Of a DNA stretch of 64,000 nucleotides, positions 35,200 through 43,669 are shown one piece after another. Below the pieces are notes generated by a model that ran no database searches, had not been told where the DNA came from, and worked only from the letters and a program-made list of their open reading frames with translations. This stretch comes from Paenibacillus sp. SZ31 (GTDB lineage Bacteria > Bacillota > Bacilli > Paenibacillales > Paenibacillaceae), in NCBI RefSeq assembly GCF_012912005.1, contig NZ_JABBEA010000013.1:62001-126000 (forward strand), given 5' to 3'. Positions within the stretch are counted from its first letter, which is position 1. The number at the start of each line of letters is the position of its first letter. The translations under genes and the position numbers were made by a program.

Positions 35200-35676
35200 A
35201 TGTACTCAGGTAGACAAGACGATACTTTATACATCATGACCTACACCTTAAACAGCGGTATCAAGGGTACGGTTCCACTGTCTAATAAGCAGATTATTGA
35301 GTGGCTGGATTGCTACAGAAATGAGAAGCGCTTCGTGACCGAAATCGGCAAGGAGTTTTTTGGATTGAATGCAGGATTGGTAGCAGATTTCAAGGTTCAG
35401 AATCATTTATCGGATTATCAGCAGACCATTATGCCTACACAGCAGCAGGATAACCTGGAGCGCCTGTCCAGTGCTTATAAATCAACCGAGTTATTAATGA
35501 AGATTGATTGTAAATGCGGCACGGCTTACGTGACGGAATCTCCATATAAGCGCACGAAATGGTACTGCACAAAGTGTAAAGAGATTGTATTTTTGGATGC
35601 TAAAAAAGGAATGGTGGAAACGTCGCGTGGTGACGCTTACTACATGACCAACAAATATTTTGTTTCCCGGGACTAG
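35200..35676 (+). CDS. Hypothetical protein with C-terminal zinc ribbon
   Basis: A 158-residue protein preceded by a good GAAGGAGG. The N-terminal hundred residues are mixed and hydrophilic (LSNKQIIEWLDCYRNEKRF); the C-terminal part has a CKCGTAYV and WYCTKCKEIVFLD pair, a classic zinc ribbon. No enzymatic motif is seen. Zinc-ribbon tails often bind nucleic acid or protein, but nothing more can be claimed. Ends at a strong terminator. Confidence 0.7.
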   Translation: MYSGRQDDTLYIMTYTLNSGIKGTVPLSNKQIIEWLDCYRNEKRFVTEIGKEFFGLNAGLVADFKVQNHLSDYQQTIMPTQQQDNLERLSSAYKSTELLMKIDCKCGTAYVTESPYKRTKWYCTKCKEIVFLDAKKGMVETSRGDAYYMTNKYFVSRD

Positions 35677-35692
35677 CGGGAAGTGAGCCTGG

Positions 35693-35722
35693 AAGCATCG
35701 CTGCAAAGCGGTGCTTTTTTTT
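35693..35722 (+). terminator. Terminator of the zinc-ribbon gene
   Basis: AAGCATCGCT-GCA-AAGCGGTGCTT with one wobble, then eight T. Confidence 0.88.
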
Positions 35723-35746
35723 GTAATTGTTCATTACAACAAACAA

Positions 35747-35768
35747 AAAAAGCCCGAAAGGGCTTTTT
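35747..35768 (-). terminator. Terminator of tdk
   Basis: AAAAAGCCC-GAAA-GGGCTTTTT is symmetrical and can stop transcription of tdk on the minus strand and backup read-through on the plus strand. Confidence 0.85.
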
Positions 35769-35794
35769 CGAGGATCTCAGAGATCTCTTAGAAA

Positions 35795-36394
35795 TTATGA
35801 TGAGCATTCAACTTTGTGAGGAGGAATGAAGCAGCAACGACAGCGTGGCTCGTAAGCTTCTGAATCGCCAATCATAACAACCGGACCCAAGGTAACGGGT
35901 TCCCCATTGACGATACGTTGCGTAAAGGCAGCATCCGGGCTACCACATACGGCACAGAAAGCCGAGAGTTTCTCAATGTCATCTGCCATGGCGAGCAAAC
36001 CGCCGACATATCCGAATTCCTTACCACGGTAATCCATATTAAGTCCATCCACAATAACATGTTTGCCACAATAGGCTAGCTCCGATACGAGTTCCATAAT
36101 GGCACTGCTGAAAAATTGTACTTCATCAAATGCAACAACATCAGCATCTATAGTTTGGTTCAGGATCATTTCTACGGATTCCGGGGTTAATTGCCGGGGA
36201 ATAGAGTGAGCATGTAATCGATAACCAATTCGGCTCACGATCTCGTCCTGGGCAAATCGATCATCCTCGGCTGGTTTGTAGGCCACAACCTTTTTACGGC
36301 CAAATTGTATTAATTTCTGACAACGGCGAATGAGTTCACCGGATTTTTCACTGAACATGGGCCCAGTAATTACGGTAATACGTCCTGTTTGCAC
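35795..36394 (-). CDS. tdk: Thymidine kinase with altered P-loop
   Basis: Thymidine kinase phosphorylates thymidine for salvage. The 199-residue type-II enzyme starts at GTG 36394, about ten bases after GAGAGGAG, and has Walker B VVAFDEVQFF, the lid GLNMDYRGKEFG and a zinc site (CAVCGSPDA and PRCRCC). The P-loop reads GPMFSEKSGELIRR where the family has GPMFSGKSEELIRR: the invariant second Gly is Glu16 and the following Glu is Gly19. This may disable or reshape ATP binding, or be a lineage variant. An ATG at 36430 gives a longer, unlikely N terminus. Confidence 0.9.
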   Translation of the reverse strand: MQTGRITVITGPMFSEKSGELIRRCQKLIQFGRKKVVAYKPAEDDRFAQDEIVSRIGYRLHAHSIPRQLTPESVEMILNQTIDADVVAFDEVQFFSSAIMELVSELAYCGKHVIVDGLNMDYRGKEFGYVGGLLAMADDIEKLSAFCAVCGSPDAAFTQRIVNGEPVTLGPVVMIGDSEAYEPRCRCCFIPPHKVECSS

Positions 36395-36570
36395 GGTGCT
36401 GCTACTCCTCTCACATACGGGATTCAACAAAAAAAGCGACCTTTACAGAGTACCACAAAATCTTTGGAAAGAGCCAGAACTAATCTGTACAGCTTTGTGT
36501 TACTATATGGATTGTTAAGTTATTGGTTCCGGCAGCTGTTAATAGGAGTTATGGAAAAGAGGTGTTTAAG

Positions 36571-36783
36571 ATGAGTGAAGCATTAACATCACTTCAAGAG
36601 CGGTATGAAAGCTTGAAAGAGCAGGTGTCTCTGGATGAAACGGCTCAGGCCTTATTTGCAGAACTGTTCGCAGAAGCGGAGCGACTTCAGGCAAGTAACC
36701 TGACGTTACGCAGAACGATTTTGAAGTCTTCTTCCAAAGAATCACGTATGTCTACCAAACTGCGGGATGCTTTATACGAATGA
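36571..36783 (+). CDS. Small helical protein, unknown
   Basis: A 70-residue protein, start ATG 36571 behind AAGAGGTG. It is almost wholly helical and charged (SLQERYESLKEQVSLDETAQ, LFAEAERLQASNLTLRRTIL), compatible with a short coiled coil. No family recognised. It is convergent with the channel gene and shares the GC hairpin at 36782-36803. Confidence 0.55.
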   Translation: MSEALTSLQERYESLKEQVSLDETAQALFAELFAEAERLQASNLTLRRTILKSSSKESRMSTKLRDALYE

Positions 36784-36803
36784 CCCGGGGGTTACTCCGG
36801 GTC
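36782..36803. terminator. GC hairpin between convergent genes
   Basis: GACCCGG and CCGGGTC pair across an 8-base loop and cover both stop codons. There is no T-run on either strand, so termination would be weak. Confidence 0.35.
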
Positions 36804-37139
36804 CTCTTCTGTCTTTAATTTGCGAGGGAATAGAATACCTGCTGTAATTCTGGCAATCATGGCAAAGGTGAGACCAATGCCTGCAAACATGTAGATCACG
36901 GTAAAGGCTTTGCTGAATCCGGTGGATGGCACAAAATCAGGATGTCCCACTGTAGTCAAAGTAACCGCACAGAAGTATAACGCATCGATCCAGTGCAGAC
37001 CTTCAACACGAGTGTAAAACAAAGTGCCTGACAGCAACGTTGCTGCGGTTAACGCGAACAGAGCCAGAAACTTGGGGTCTTTGAACGCATGAAAAATGCC
37101 TTTGAGCAATCGCTGTAACGTGATTAGAAATGATACCAT
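36792..37139 (-). CDS. Two-helix ion channel with unusual filter
   Basis: The 115-residue protein has helix one (FLALFALTAATLLSGTLFY), a pore loop (GLHWIDALYFCAVTLTTVGHPDF) and helix two (FTVIYMFAGIGLTFAMIARI), the minimal KcsA-like potassium-channel plan. The filter is TVGHPD (residues 63-68) where potassium channels have TVGYGD. The ion specificity is therefore uncertain. The basic N terminus and acidic C terminus should be cytoplasmic. The gene points away from DUF2627 DNA in the same direction with 63 bases between. Confidence 0.82.
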   Translation of the reverse strand: MVSFLITLQRLLKGIFHAFKDPKFLALFALTAATLLSGTLFYTRVEGLHWIDALYFCAVTLTTVGHPDFVPSTGFSKAFTVIYMFAGIGLTFAMIARITAGILFPRKLKTEEDPE

Positions 37140-37194
37140 GATGATCCATCCTGTCTATGTAAAGTTGTAGGTATGTTGTATAAACACACAAAAA

Positions 37195-37221
37195 GCCCGG
37201 ACTCATGGAGTCCTTCCGGGC
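37195..37221 (-). terminator. Terminator overlapping the end of the DUF2627 gene
   Basis: On the minus strand GCCCGGAAGGACT pairs with AGTCCGGGC, followed by TTTTTG; the stop codon at 37203 lies within the stem. Confidence 0.75.
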
Positions 37222-37514
37222 GTCTCTGCTTTTTCGGATACACTTTTGGACCGGAAACGGGGACCTACATAATTACGCTTGCGGTCACGGAACAGGATCC
37301 AGCCTCCCAGAAAACTCATACCTGCCGCAAAAAGGACAAGTCCACCAGCAAAGGAAAGCCACTGGAAACCTGGTGAGATCAGTTCGTTCCCGTGCTCGGC
37401 ATAATATAGGAACAGGGCATCTTTCATCATCAGAAAACCCTTCATTGCCATTAAACCGGGAATGACCAGAACAACAATCGCCAAAAATCGGGCAAAGACT
37501 AATCTTGTATTCAT
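37203..37514 (-). CDS. DUF2627 membrane protein
   Basis: A 103-residue protein with two membrane helices (FLAIVVLVIPGLMAMKGFLM and WLSFAGGLVLFAAGMSFLGG) and a DALFLYYAEHG segment between them, the DUF2627 pattern found near bkd genes in Bacilli. I use ATG 37514, eleven bases after AAAGGG; TTG 37520 is too near. Function unknown. It is divergent from the bkd operon. Confidence 0.85.
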   Translation of the reverse strand: MNTRLVFARFLAIVVLVIPGLMAMKGFLMMKDALFLYYAEHGNELISPGFQWLSFAGGLVLFAAGMSFLGGWILFRDRKRNYVGPRFRSKSVSEKAETPGRTP

Positions 37515-37619
37515 GAGCAATATACCCTTTCTGCCAAAGTCGACATTAAATAAAGGTTACGCTTACAGATCATACCTGATTCCATCATAGCTTGGAATGC
37601 ATAGGCTGTCCATGTGTGA

Positions 37620-37660
37620 TTGGCTCAAACTTTGAGTTGACCGCTCAAGGAGAGTACAAT
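37620..37660 (+). promoter_or_regulatory. bkd operon promoter with palindromic operator
   Basis: TTGAGT (37632-37637), a 17-base spacer and TACAAT (37655-37660) form a SigA-type promoter. The perfect palindrome CTCAAA-C-TTTGAG (37624-37636) overlaps the -35. TTGGCTC at 37620 resembles half of a SigL (-24) element, as used by Bacillus subtilis bkd, but the -12 GC is not conserved and no bkdR gene is present. Confidence 0.5.
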
Positions 37661-37753
37661 GGTAGATAGAGGGTATAAGCCAAACCATGATTCAAGCCAT
37701 CATCATTTTAATAAATCATATTGAAATTTGATTCATAGAGGAGAGCATGAGAG

Positions 37754-39178
37754 ATGCCAATTACATGTGATGTTGCAATACTTGGAGGAGGGACCGGTGG
37801 ATATGTAGCCGCGATCCGGGCTGCACAGCTGGGGAAACAGGTCGTTATTATTGAGAAGGATAAGCTTGGCGGAACCTGTCTGCATCGTGGCTGTATTCCG
37901 AGTAAGGCTCTGCTGAAAAGCGCGGAAGTATACGCCGAGATCCAGGAGAGCGAGACGTATGGTATCGAGACAGCTGGAGCCACCCTTGTATTTCCCAAAG
38001 TACAGGCGCGAAAGGATGCAATTGTCGAACAGCTCCATCAGGGCGTTCAATATTTGATGAAAAAAAATAAAATCCAGGTTGTACACGCGAAAGGTCGCGT
38101 CATCGGACCATCCATCTTCTCCCCACAGAGCGGAGCAGTCGCTGTAGAGTTCGAAGATGGCGAGATGGATACGGTTGTGCCAACCAATCTGATTATTGCT
38201 ACCGGTTCACGTCCACGTGTGCTGCCGGGCCTGGAACCGGACGGCAAGTTCATTATGAGCAGTGACGAAGCCCTGCGTATGGATGAGCTTCCTGCATCAC
38301 TCATCATTGTCGGTGGGGGTGTGATTGGACTGGAGTGGGCATCCATGCTGAATGACTTTGGCGTAGACATCACAGTAGTAGAAGCAGCTGCTCACGTGTT
38401 GCCTGCCGAGGATGAGGATGTTGCCAGAGAAATGCAGCGATTGCTCGGCAAACGAGGTGTTCGTTTCCTGACAGGTGCCACTGTTCTAACGGAAACATAT
38501 AGCACAGATCAAGAGGGCATCCAGATTGATGTGCAGCTTGGTGACGATAAGCAGGAAACGCTGAGAGCGGAGAAAATGCTCGTATCGGTTGGACGCCAGG
38601 CCAATGTCGAAAATATCGGACTGGAAAATACAGATATCAAACTGGAACGCGGCTTCATCGCTGTGAACAAACAGTTACAAACCGGCGAAGGTCACATCTA
38701 CGCCATTGGCGACTGCATCGGCGGTCTACAGCTTGCACATGCCGCCAGTCATGAAGGCATTCTCGCTGTCGATCATCTGGCGGGGGAAACGGTACATGCC
38801 GTAGAATCTCATCGCATCCCGCGCTGTGTGTATACACGTCCGGAAGCAGCCAGCATCGGATTCACCGAGCGTGAAGCCAAAGAACGTGGCTATGAACTCA
38901 AAACAGGCAAGTTCCCATTCTCGGCCATTGGCAAATCACTCATTCATGGAAGTCGTGATGGATTCGTGAAGGTAATCGCAGATGCCAAGACGAATGATAT
39001 ATTGGGGGTACATATGATTGGAACCCATGTGACGGAATTGATCGCTGAAGCCTCATTGGCTCAGATGCTGGATGCCACACCTTGGGAAGTCGGACAAACC
39101 ATCCATCCACACCCTTCTCTGTCGGAAATCATGGGTGAAGCCATGCTGGCGGTCGATGGAAAGGCCATTGGAATATAA
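37754..39178 (+). CDS. lpdV: Dihydrolipoyl dehydrogenase (E3) of the branched-chain complex
   Basis: E3 reoxidises the lipoyl group of E2 and passes electrons to NAD. The 474-residue flavoprotein has the FAD loop VAILGGGTGGYVAAIRAAQ, redox-active disulfide GGTCLHRGCIPSKALL, NAD loop LIIVGGGVIGLEWASML and the C-terminal catalytic HPHPSLSE. ATG 37754 follows GAGAGCATGAGAG. It heads the operon, before E1-alpha; a TATAAT at 39230 in the 139-base gap might provide a second promoter. Confidence 0.95.
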   Translation: MPITCDVAILGGGTGGYVAAIRAAQLGKQVVIIEKDKLGGTCLHRGCIPSKALLKSAEVYAEIQESETYGIETAGATLVFPKVQARKDAIVEQLHQGVQYLMKKNKIQVVHAKGRVIGPSIFSPQSGAVAVEFEDGEMDTVVPTNLIIATGSRPRVLPGLEPDGKFIMSSDEALRMDELPASLIIVGGGVIGLEWASMLNDFGVDITVVEAAAHVLPAEDEDVAREMQRLLGKRGVRFLTGATVLTETYSTDQEGIQIDVQLGDDKQETLRAEKMLVSVGRQANVENIGLENTDIKLERGFIAVNKQLQTGEGHIYAIGDCIGGLQLAHAASHEGILAVDHLAGETVHAVESHRIPRCVYTRPEAASIGFTEREAKERGYELKTGKFPFSAIGKSLIHGSRDGFVKVIADAKTNDILGVHMIGTHVTELIAEASLAQMLDATPWEVGQTIHPHPSLSEIMGEAMLAVDGKAIGI

Positions 39179-39317
39179 GTCAAACAGGCTTATGAGAAAG
39201 GTCCTTTCCTTTTTTGGGCAAAAGGGATTATAATAAGGTTAAGCCAAGTCTTAGTACCAGGTTATAAGATCGGGTGGTAAGAATGGCACAGGCTCTGATT
39301 AAAAGGAGGTACCTCAT

Positions 39318-40346
39318 ATGAGTTCAAAAGGTACTGCAGACGCGGTCCACAGGCATCAACAGCTGGGACTTAGCGATGGTGAAGTATTGGATATGTACAA
39401 ATACATGCTGCTCGCACGCAAGTTTGATGAGCGTTGCTTACTCTTGCAGCGTGCCGGCAAAATTAACTTTCACGTATCCGGTGTAGGACAGGAAGCTGCG
39501 CAAGTAGGCGCCGCTTTTGGTCTGGATCGGGATCACGATTATTATTTACCTTATTACCGCGATTACGGTTTTGTACTGGCAGTAGGCATGACTCCGCGTG
39601 AGTTGATGTTGTCTGCATTTGCGAAGGCAGAAGATCCGAATAGTGGCGGTCGGCAAATGCCGGGTCACTTCGGTCACAAAAAGCTGCGGATTGTGACGGG
39701 TTCCAGCCCGGTAACAACACAAGTTCCACACGCTGTTGGTTTTGCGCTGGCTGCCAAAATGAAGAAGCAAGAATTTGTTTCTTTTGTTACGTTTGGTGAA
39801 GGATCCAGCAATCAGGGGGACTTCCACGAAGGAGCCAATTTTGCAGGTGTGCACAAATTACCTGTCATTATTATGTGTGAGAACAATCAGTATGCAATTT
39901 CGGTACCGATTCACAAACAGCTGAGCGGCAAAATATCCGATCGAGCACAAGGATACGGGTTCCCCGGACTGCGTGTAGATGGTAACGATGCATTGGAAGT
40001 ATACGCTGCAGTGAAGGAAGCACGTCGCCGTGCTATTGCCGGAGAAGGCCCGACACTGATTGAAGCGATGATGTATCGGTTGTCTCCTCATTCCACCTCC
40101 GACAATGATCTGGCTTACCGGACCAAAGAGGAAGTGGAGGAGAACTGGAAGAAAGATGGCGTTCCTCGCATGAAAAACTATTTGATCGATTGTGGCATCT
40201 GGGATGAAGCCCGGGATGCGGATCTGGCTTCCCAGCTTGCGCTGGAAATGAAAGAAGCAACTGAATATGCAGACAACGCGCCATATCCGAAACCTGAGGA
40301 CACTCTGACGCACGTTTATGCGGACAGCGAAGAAGGGGGACGGTAA
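39318..40346 (+). CDS. bkdAA: 2-oxoisovalerate dehydrogenase E1 alpha subunit
   Basis: E1-alpha binds thiamine diphosphate and decarboxylates branched-chain 2-oxo acids from valine, leucine and isoleucine. The 342-residue protein has the ThDP motif FGEGSSNQGDFHEGANFAGV, YRDYGFVLAVGMTP and the phosphorylation-loop-like YRLSPHSTSDND. ATG 39318 follows AAAGGAGG. bkdAB starts two bases after the stop, implying coupling. Products prime iso- and anteiso-fatty acids, which dominate membranes of this group. Confidence 0.95.
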   Translation: MSSKGTADAVHRHQQLGLSDGEVLDMYKYMLLARKFDERCLLLQRAGKINFHVSGVGQEAAQVGAAFGLDRDHDYYLPYYRDYGFVLAVGMTPRELMLSAFAKAEDPNSGGRQMPGHFGHKKLRIVTGSSPVTTQVPHAVGFALAAKMKKQEFVSFVTFGEGSSNQGDFHEGANFAGVHKLPVIIMCENNQYAISVPIHKQLSGKISDRAQGYGFPGLRVDGNDALEVYAAVKEARRRAIAGEGPTLIEAMMYRLSPHSTSDNDLAYRTKEEVEENWKKDGVPRMKNYLIDCGIWDEARDADLASQLALEMKEATEYADNAPYPKPEDTLTHVYADSEEGGR

Positions 40347-40348
40347 GG

Positions 40349-41335
40349 ATGGCAGTGATGGAATATATTGATGCAATCCGTCTCGCGATGAAAGAAGAGA
40401 TGGAACGGGATGAGAATGTTTTTATCCTTGGTGAAGACGTAGGTCTCAAAGGTGGTGTGTTTACCACAACCAAAGGGTTGCAAGATCAGTTTGGCGAAAT
40501 GCGAGTGATGGACACACCATTGTCTGAATCCGCTATTGCAGGTGTTGCCATTGGTGCAGCGATGTATGGCATGAAGCCGATTGCCGAAATGCAATATTCG
40601 GACTTTATGCTGCCAGCAACAAACCAGATCATTAGTGAAGCGGCCAAGATCCGCTATCGTTCCAACAATGACTGGAGCTGTCCGATTGTTATCCGTGCGC
40701 CGATTGGTGGCGGGATCTTCGGTGGGTTGTATCACTCCCAATGTCCGGAATCGATCTTCTTTGGTACACCTGGTCTAAAAATTATAGCTCCCTACTCGGC
40801 ATACGATGCCAAGGGACTGCTCAAGGCCGCTATTCGTGACCCGGACCCGGTACTCTTTTTTGAAAATAAAAAATGCTACAAACTTATCAAGGAAGATGTG
40901 CCTGAAGATGATTACATCGTTCCGATTGGTAAAGCCAACGTACTTCGTGAGGGTGCGGATATTACGGTGATCGGTTACAGTCAGCCGCTGCATTTTGTCA
41001 TGCAGGCTGCGGAGGAGCTGGAGCGTGAAGAAGGCATTACAGCACATGTTCTCGATCTGCGCACATTGCAACCGTTGGATCGTGAAGCGATTATTGCTTC
41101 CGCTCGTCTGACAGGCAAAGTGCTGATCGTACACGAAGATAACAAAACGGGTGGTGTAGGTGCCGAAGTTGCCGCTATTATTAGTGAGGAATGTCTGTTT
41201 GAACTGGATGCACCGATTCAGCGTCTTTGCGGACCTGACGTGCCGGCCATGCCAATTAGCCCAACATTGGAGAAATTCTACATGCTGAGCAAGGACAAAG
41301 CCAAAGCAGCAATGCGTACACTGGCCGAGTTTTAA
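40349..41335 (+). CDS. bkdAB: 2-oxoisovalerate dehydrogenase E1 beta subunit
   Basis: E1-beta completes the E1 active site. The 328-residue protein has VFILGEDVGLKGGVFTTTKG, DTPLSESAIAGVAIGAAMYG, RAPIGGGIFGGLYHSQ and the C-terminal VHEDNKTGGVGAEVAAII. It follows bkdAA directly, with GGGGACGGTAAGG as ribosome site. Length is normal for the family. Confidence 0.96.
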   Translation: MAVMEYIDAIRLAMKEEMERDENVFILGEDVGLKGGVFTTTKGLQDQFGEMRVMDTPLSESAIAGVAIGAAMYGMKPIAEMQYSDFMLPATNQIISEAAKIRYRSNNDWSCPIVIRAPIGGGIFGGLYHSQCPESIFFGTPGLKIIAPYSAYDAKGLLKAAIRDPDPVLFFENKKCYKLIKEDVPEDDYIVPIGKANVLREGADITVIGYSQPLHFVMQAAEELEREEGITAHVLDLRTLQPLDREAIIASARLTGKVLIVHEDNKTGGVGAEVAAIISEECLFELDAPIQRLCGPDVPAMPISPTLEKFYMLSKDKAKAAMRTLAEF

Positions 41336-41373
41336 TTTCGTTTTTTAAAAGTAAAGTTTGGAGTGATAATCAA

Positions 41374-42819
41374 ATGGCTGAACGTATGAAATGGATCGAG
41401 GTCATTATGCCGCAATTGGCGGAATCGCTGGTCTCGGCTACCATAGGCAAATGGTTGAAAAAACCGGGCGACCGTGTGGAACAGTACGAGCCGATCTGTG
41501 AAGTAATTACCGATAAAGTCAATGCTGAGATTCCATCCACTGTGGATGGAATTATGGGTGACCTTTTGGTGGAAGAGGGCACAACGATTGCTGTTGGTGA
41601 AGCAATCTGCCGCATGCAGGTCGCAGCTTCCAACGAAGAAGCGGCTGAGCAAGTAACACAAGTATCGCAGCAACAGGAGCAAGTGCAGCAACATGCGAGC
41701 CACTCTCCTGTTGCCGCCTCAAATACAGCAGCACATGACCCCAACCAGCCGATGCGAAATCGGTATTCCCCGGCAGTGCAATCCTTGGCAGCTGAGCATG
41801 GCTTGAACTTGCAAAGCATCCAAGGCACCGGTGCCGGTGGCCGGATTACCCGCAAAGATGTGCTAACATTTGTTGCACAAGGAGGTAACGCGGCTGGGTC
41901 GTCTGCGCAAGCATCATCTGCAGCTGTACAGCATGCGCCTTCTGGCGTGCCGTCTGCTTCTCCATTCAGCGGAGTGAATCGTGGAAATGGTGAAATGGGT
42001 TTAACCGCGGGAGAAGCGATCTCAGCATCCGATGCGGGTGTTCCTGTGAGACATTCTGGCATTCATCTGACCGAAAGTCCGAAAATTCCACAGATCGAAG
42101 TGGAAGGTGGCGGCCAGGGAAGATCGGAGTATTTCATCGATGTTACCCCTGTGCGTAATGCCATTGCTCGAAACATGCGTCAGAGCGTATCGGAAATCCC
42201 GCATGCATGGACGATGATCGAAGTAGACGTAACAAATCTCGTGATGCTGCGCAATAAACTCAAGGATGAGTTCAAGCGTAAGGAAGGCATCAATCTGACA
42301 TACCTTTCCTTCATGATGAAGGGAGTCGTTAACGCGATTAAAGACTTCCCGATTATGAACTCGGTATGGGCAGTCGATAAAATTATCGTTAAACGGGACA
42401 TTAACTTGTCCATGGCGGTAGGGACCGAAGATTCCGTACTGACACCGGTAATCAAACATGCCGATCAGCGTAATATCGCAGGTCTGGCTCGTGAAGTGGA
42501 TGAGCTGGCTCGCAAAACGCGCGAGGGTACATTGAAGCTGGACCATATGCAGGGTGGTACGTTCACAGTGAACAACACGGGTTCATTCGGATCGATCCTG
42601 TCCCAGCCAATCATTAACTATCCACAGGCAGCGATTCTTACATTCGAGTCGATTGTCAAGAAACCAGTGGTTATTAATGATATGATCGCCGTTCGTTCGA
42701 TGGCTAATCTGTGTCTGTCGCTGGATCATCGAATCCTGGATGGCGTAATCAGCGGACGTTTCTTGCAACGTGTCAAAGAAAACCTGGAAGGATACACCAT
42801 GGAAACCAAGGTGTATTAA
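41374..42819 (+). CDS. bkdB: Branched-chain 2-oxo acid dehydrogenase E2 (lipoamide acyltransferase)
   Basis: E2 is the core of the complex. The 481-residue protein has one lipoyl domain (residues 5-80; EVITDKVNAEIPS with the lipoylated Lys), a Gln/Ala linker, the E1/E3-binding domain (NRYSPAVQSLAAEHGLNL, GTGAGGRITRKDV), a second linker and the catalytic domain ending LSLDHRILDGVISGRFL with the active His. Start ATG 41374 follows TTTGGAGTG. lipB, which supplies octanoyl groups for lipoylation, is next. Confidence 0.96.
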   Translation: MAERMKWIEVIMPQLAESLVSATIGKWLKKPGDRVEQYEPICEVITDKVNAEIPSTVDGIMGDLLVEEGTTIAVGEAICRMQVAASNEEAAEQVTQVSQQQEQVQQHASHSPVAASNTAAHDPNQPMRNRYSPAVQSLAAEHGLNLQSIQGTGAGGRITRKDVLTFVAQGGNAAGSSAQASSAAVQHAPSGVPSASPFSGVNRGNGEMGLTAGEAISASDAGVPVRHSGIHLTESPKIPQIEVEGGGQGRSEYFIDVTPVRNAIARNMRQSVSEIPHAWTMIEVDVTNLVMLRNKLKDEFKRKEGINLTYLSFMMKGVVNAIKDFPIMNSVWAVDKIIVKRDINLSMAVGTEDSVLTPVIKHADQRNIAGLAREVDELARKTREGTLKLDHMQGGTFTVNNTGSFGSILSQPIINYPQAAILTFESIVKKPVVINDMIAVRSMANLCLSLDHRILDGVISGRFLQRVKENLEGYTMETKVY

Positions 42820-42837
42820 GTAAATAGATGAAGGACG

Positions 42838-42872
42838 GGAAAGTGTATGTGCCGCAGGCCGTGCACTTTTCC
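42838..42872 (+). terminator. Hairpin between bkdB and lipB
   Basis: GGAAAGTG and CACTTTTCC pair around an inner GCC/GGC loop. No T-run follows, so it may tune lipB expression rather than end transcription. Confidence 0.45.
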
Positions 42873-42935
42873 GGCTGTCTACGGACATGTGCTCAATTTT
42901 ACATTGAACATGAAGCAGAAGGGTGTGGGGAAATC

Positions 42936-43643
42936 ATGAGCAAGCCGCTGGATGTTGCATACATACCGATGCTTGATTATGAAGTGGCTTGGAACCGCCA
43001 GAAAGCGATTGTACAGCGATTGGACGAGGGCGAGGGAGCGGAGCAGATGCTGCTTTTACAGCACCCGCCAACGTATACGATGGGCTCACAAAATCATCCG
43101 GAGCATCTGCTTCTCAGTCCGGAAGAGTTGCGCGAGCAAGGGATCTCTTTGTTTCAAATTGACCGTGGCGGTGATATTACTTATCATGGTCCGGGCCAGT
43201 TGGTAGGCTACCCGTTATTGGTTCTTGGTCGGGATGAAGACTTGGATCTACACGCATATTTACGTAAACTTGAGCAAGTGCTTATGGATTATCTATCAGA
43301 CCAGGGCATTGAAGCCGGACGCAAAGAGGGTTACACCGGTGTGTGGGTTGGCGATATGAAGATTGCTGCGATCGGCATCAAATTTAATCGGTGTAAACAC
43401 CGCCGCGGTTTCGTGACCAGTCACGGATTTGCTTTTAACATCACCTCAGGCATTCAACATGCTGGTTTTCAGGGGATCGTTCCTTGTGGAATTGAGCAGT
43501 ATGGCGTTACCTCACTGGAGGATATAACGGGTAAGTCCTATGCAGTGGAACAGGTAGCGCGCGAGATTGTTCCGTACTTTAATCGCATTTTTCCATATCA
43601 AATCAATTGGGTCACCGAAAAAGAAGCCCTTCAACGTCTGTAA
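42936..43643 (+). CDS. lipB: Lipoyl(octanoyl) transferase LipB
   Basis: LipB moves octanoate from acyl carrier protein to lipoyl domains. The 235-residue protein starts at ATG 42936 behind GTGTGGGG and has DRGGDITYHGPGQLVGYP, the catalytic Cys in FQGIVPCGIEQYGVTSLED and Lys in AAIGIKFNR. An in-frame ATG at 42828 would add 36 residues covering the hairpin and is rejected. Its place behind bkdB fits the lipoate need of the E2. Bacillus subtilis uses LipM/LipL instead, so this is a lineage difference. Confidence 0.93.
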   Translation: MSKPLDVAYIPMLDYEVAWNRQKAIVQRLDEGEGAEQMLLLQHPPTYTMGSQNHPEHLLLSPEELREQGISLFQIDRGGDITYHGPGQLVGYPLLVLGRDEDLDLHAYLRKLEQVLMDYLSDQGIEAGRKEGYTGVWVGDMKIAAIGIKFNRCKHRRGFVTSHGFAFNITSGIQHAGFQGIVPCGIEQYGVTSLEDITGKSYAVEQVAREIVPYFNRIFPYQINWVTEKEALQRL

Positions 43644-43669
43644 ACAGACCATCGAAAGGCTTCAGGTTG

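Noticed and set aside
37620-37636. SigL (-24/-12) promoter of bkd
   Set aside because: TTGGCTC fits the -24 half, but the essential -12 GC is GA; kept only as a remark because a SigA promoter fits better.
42828-42935. Longer LipB with a 36-residue N-terminal extension
   Set aside because: The extension translates a hairpin and lacks an SD; LipB proteins start near MSKPLDVAYIP.
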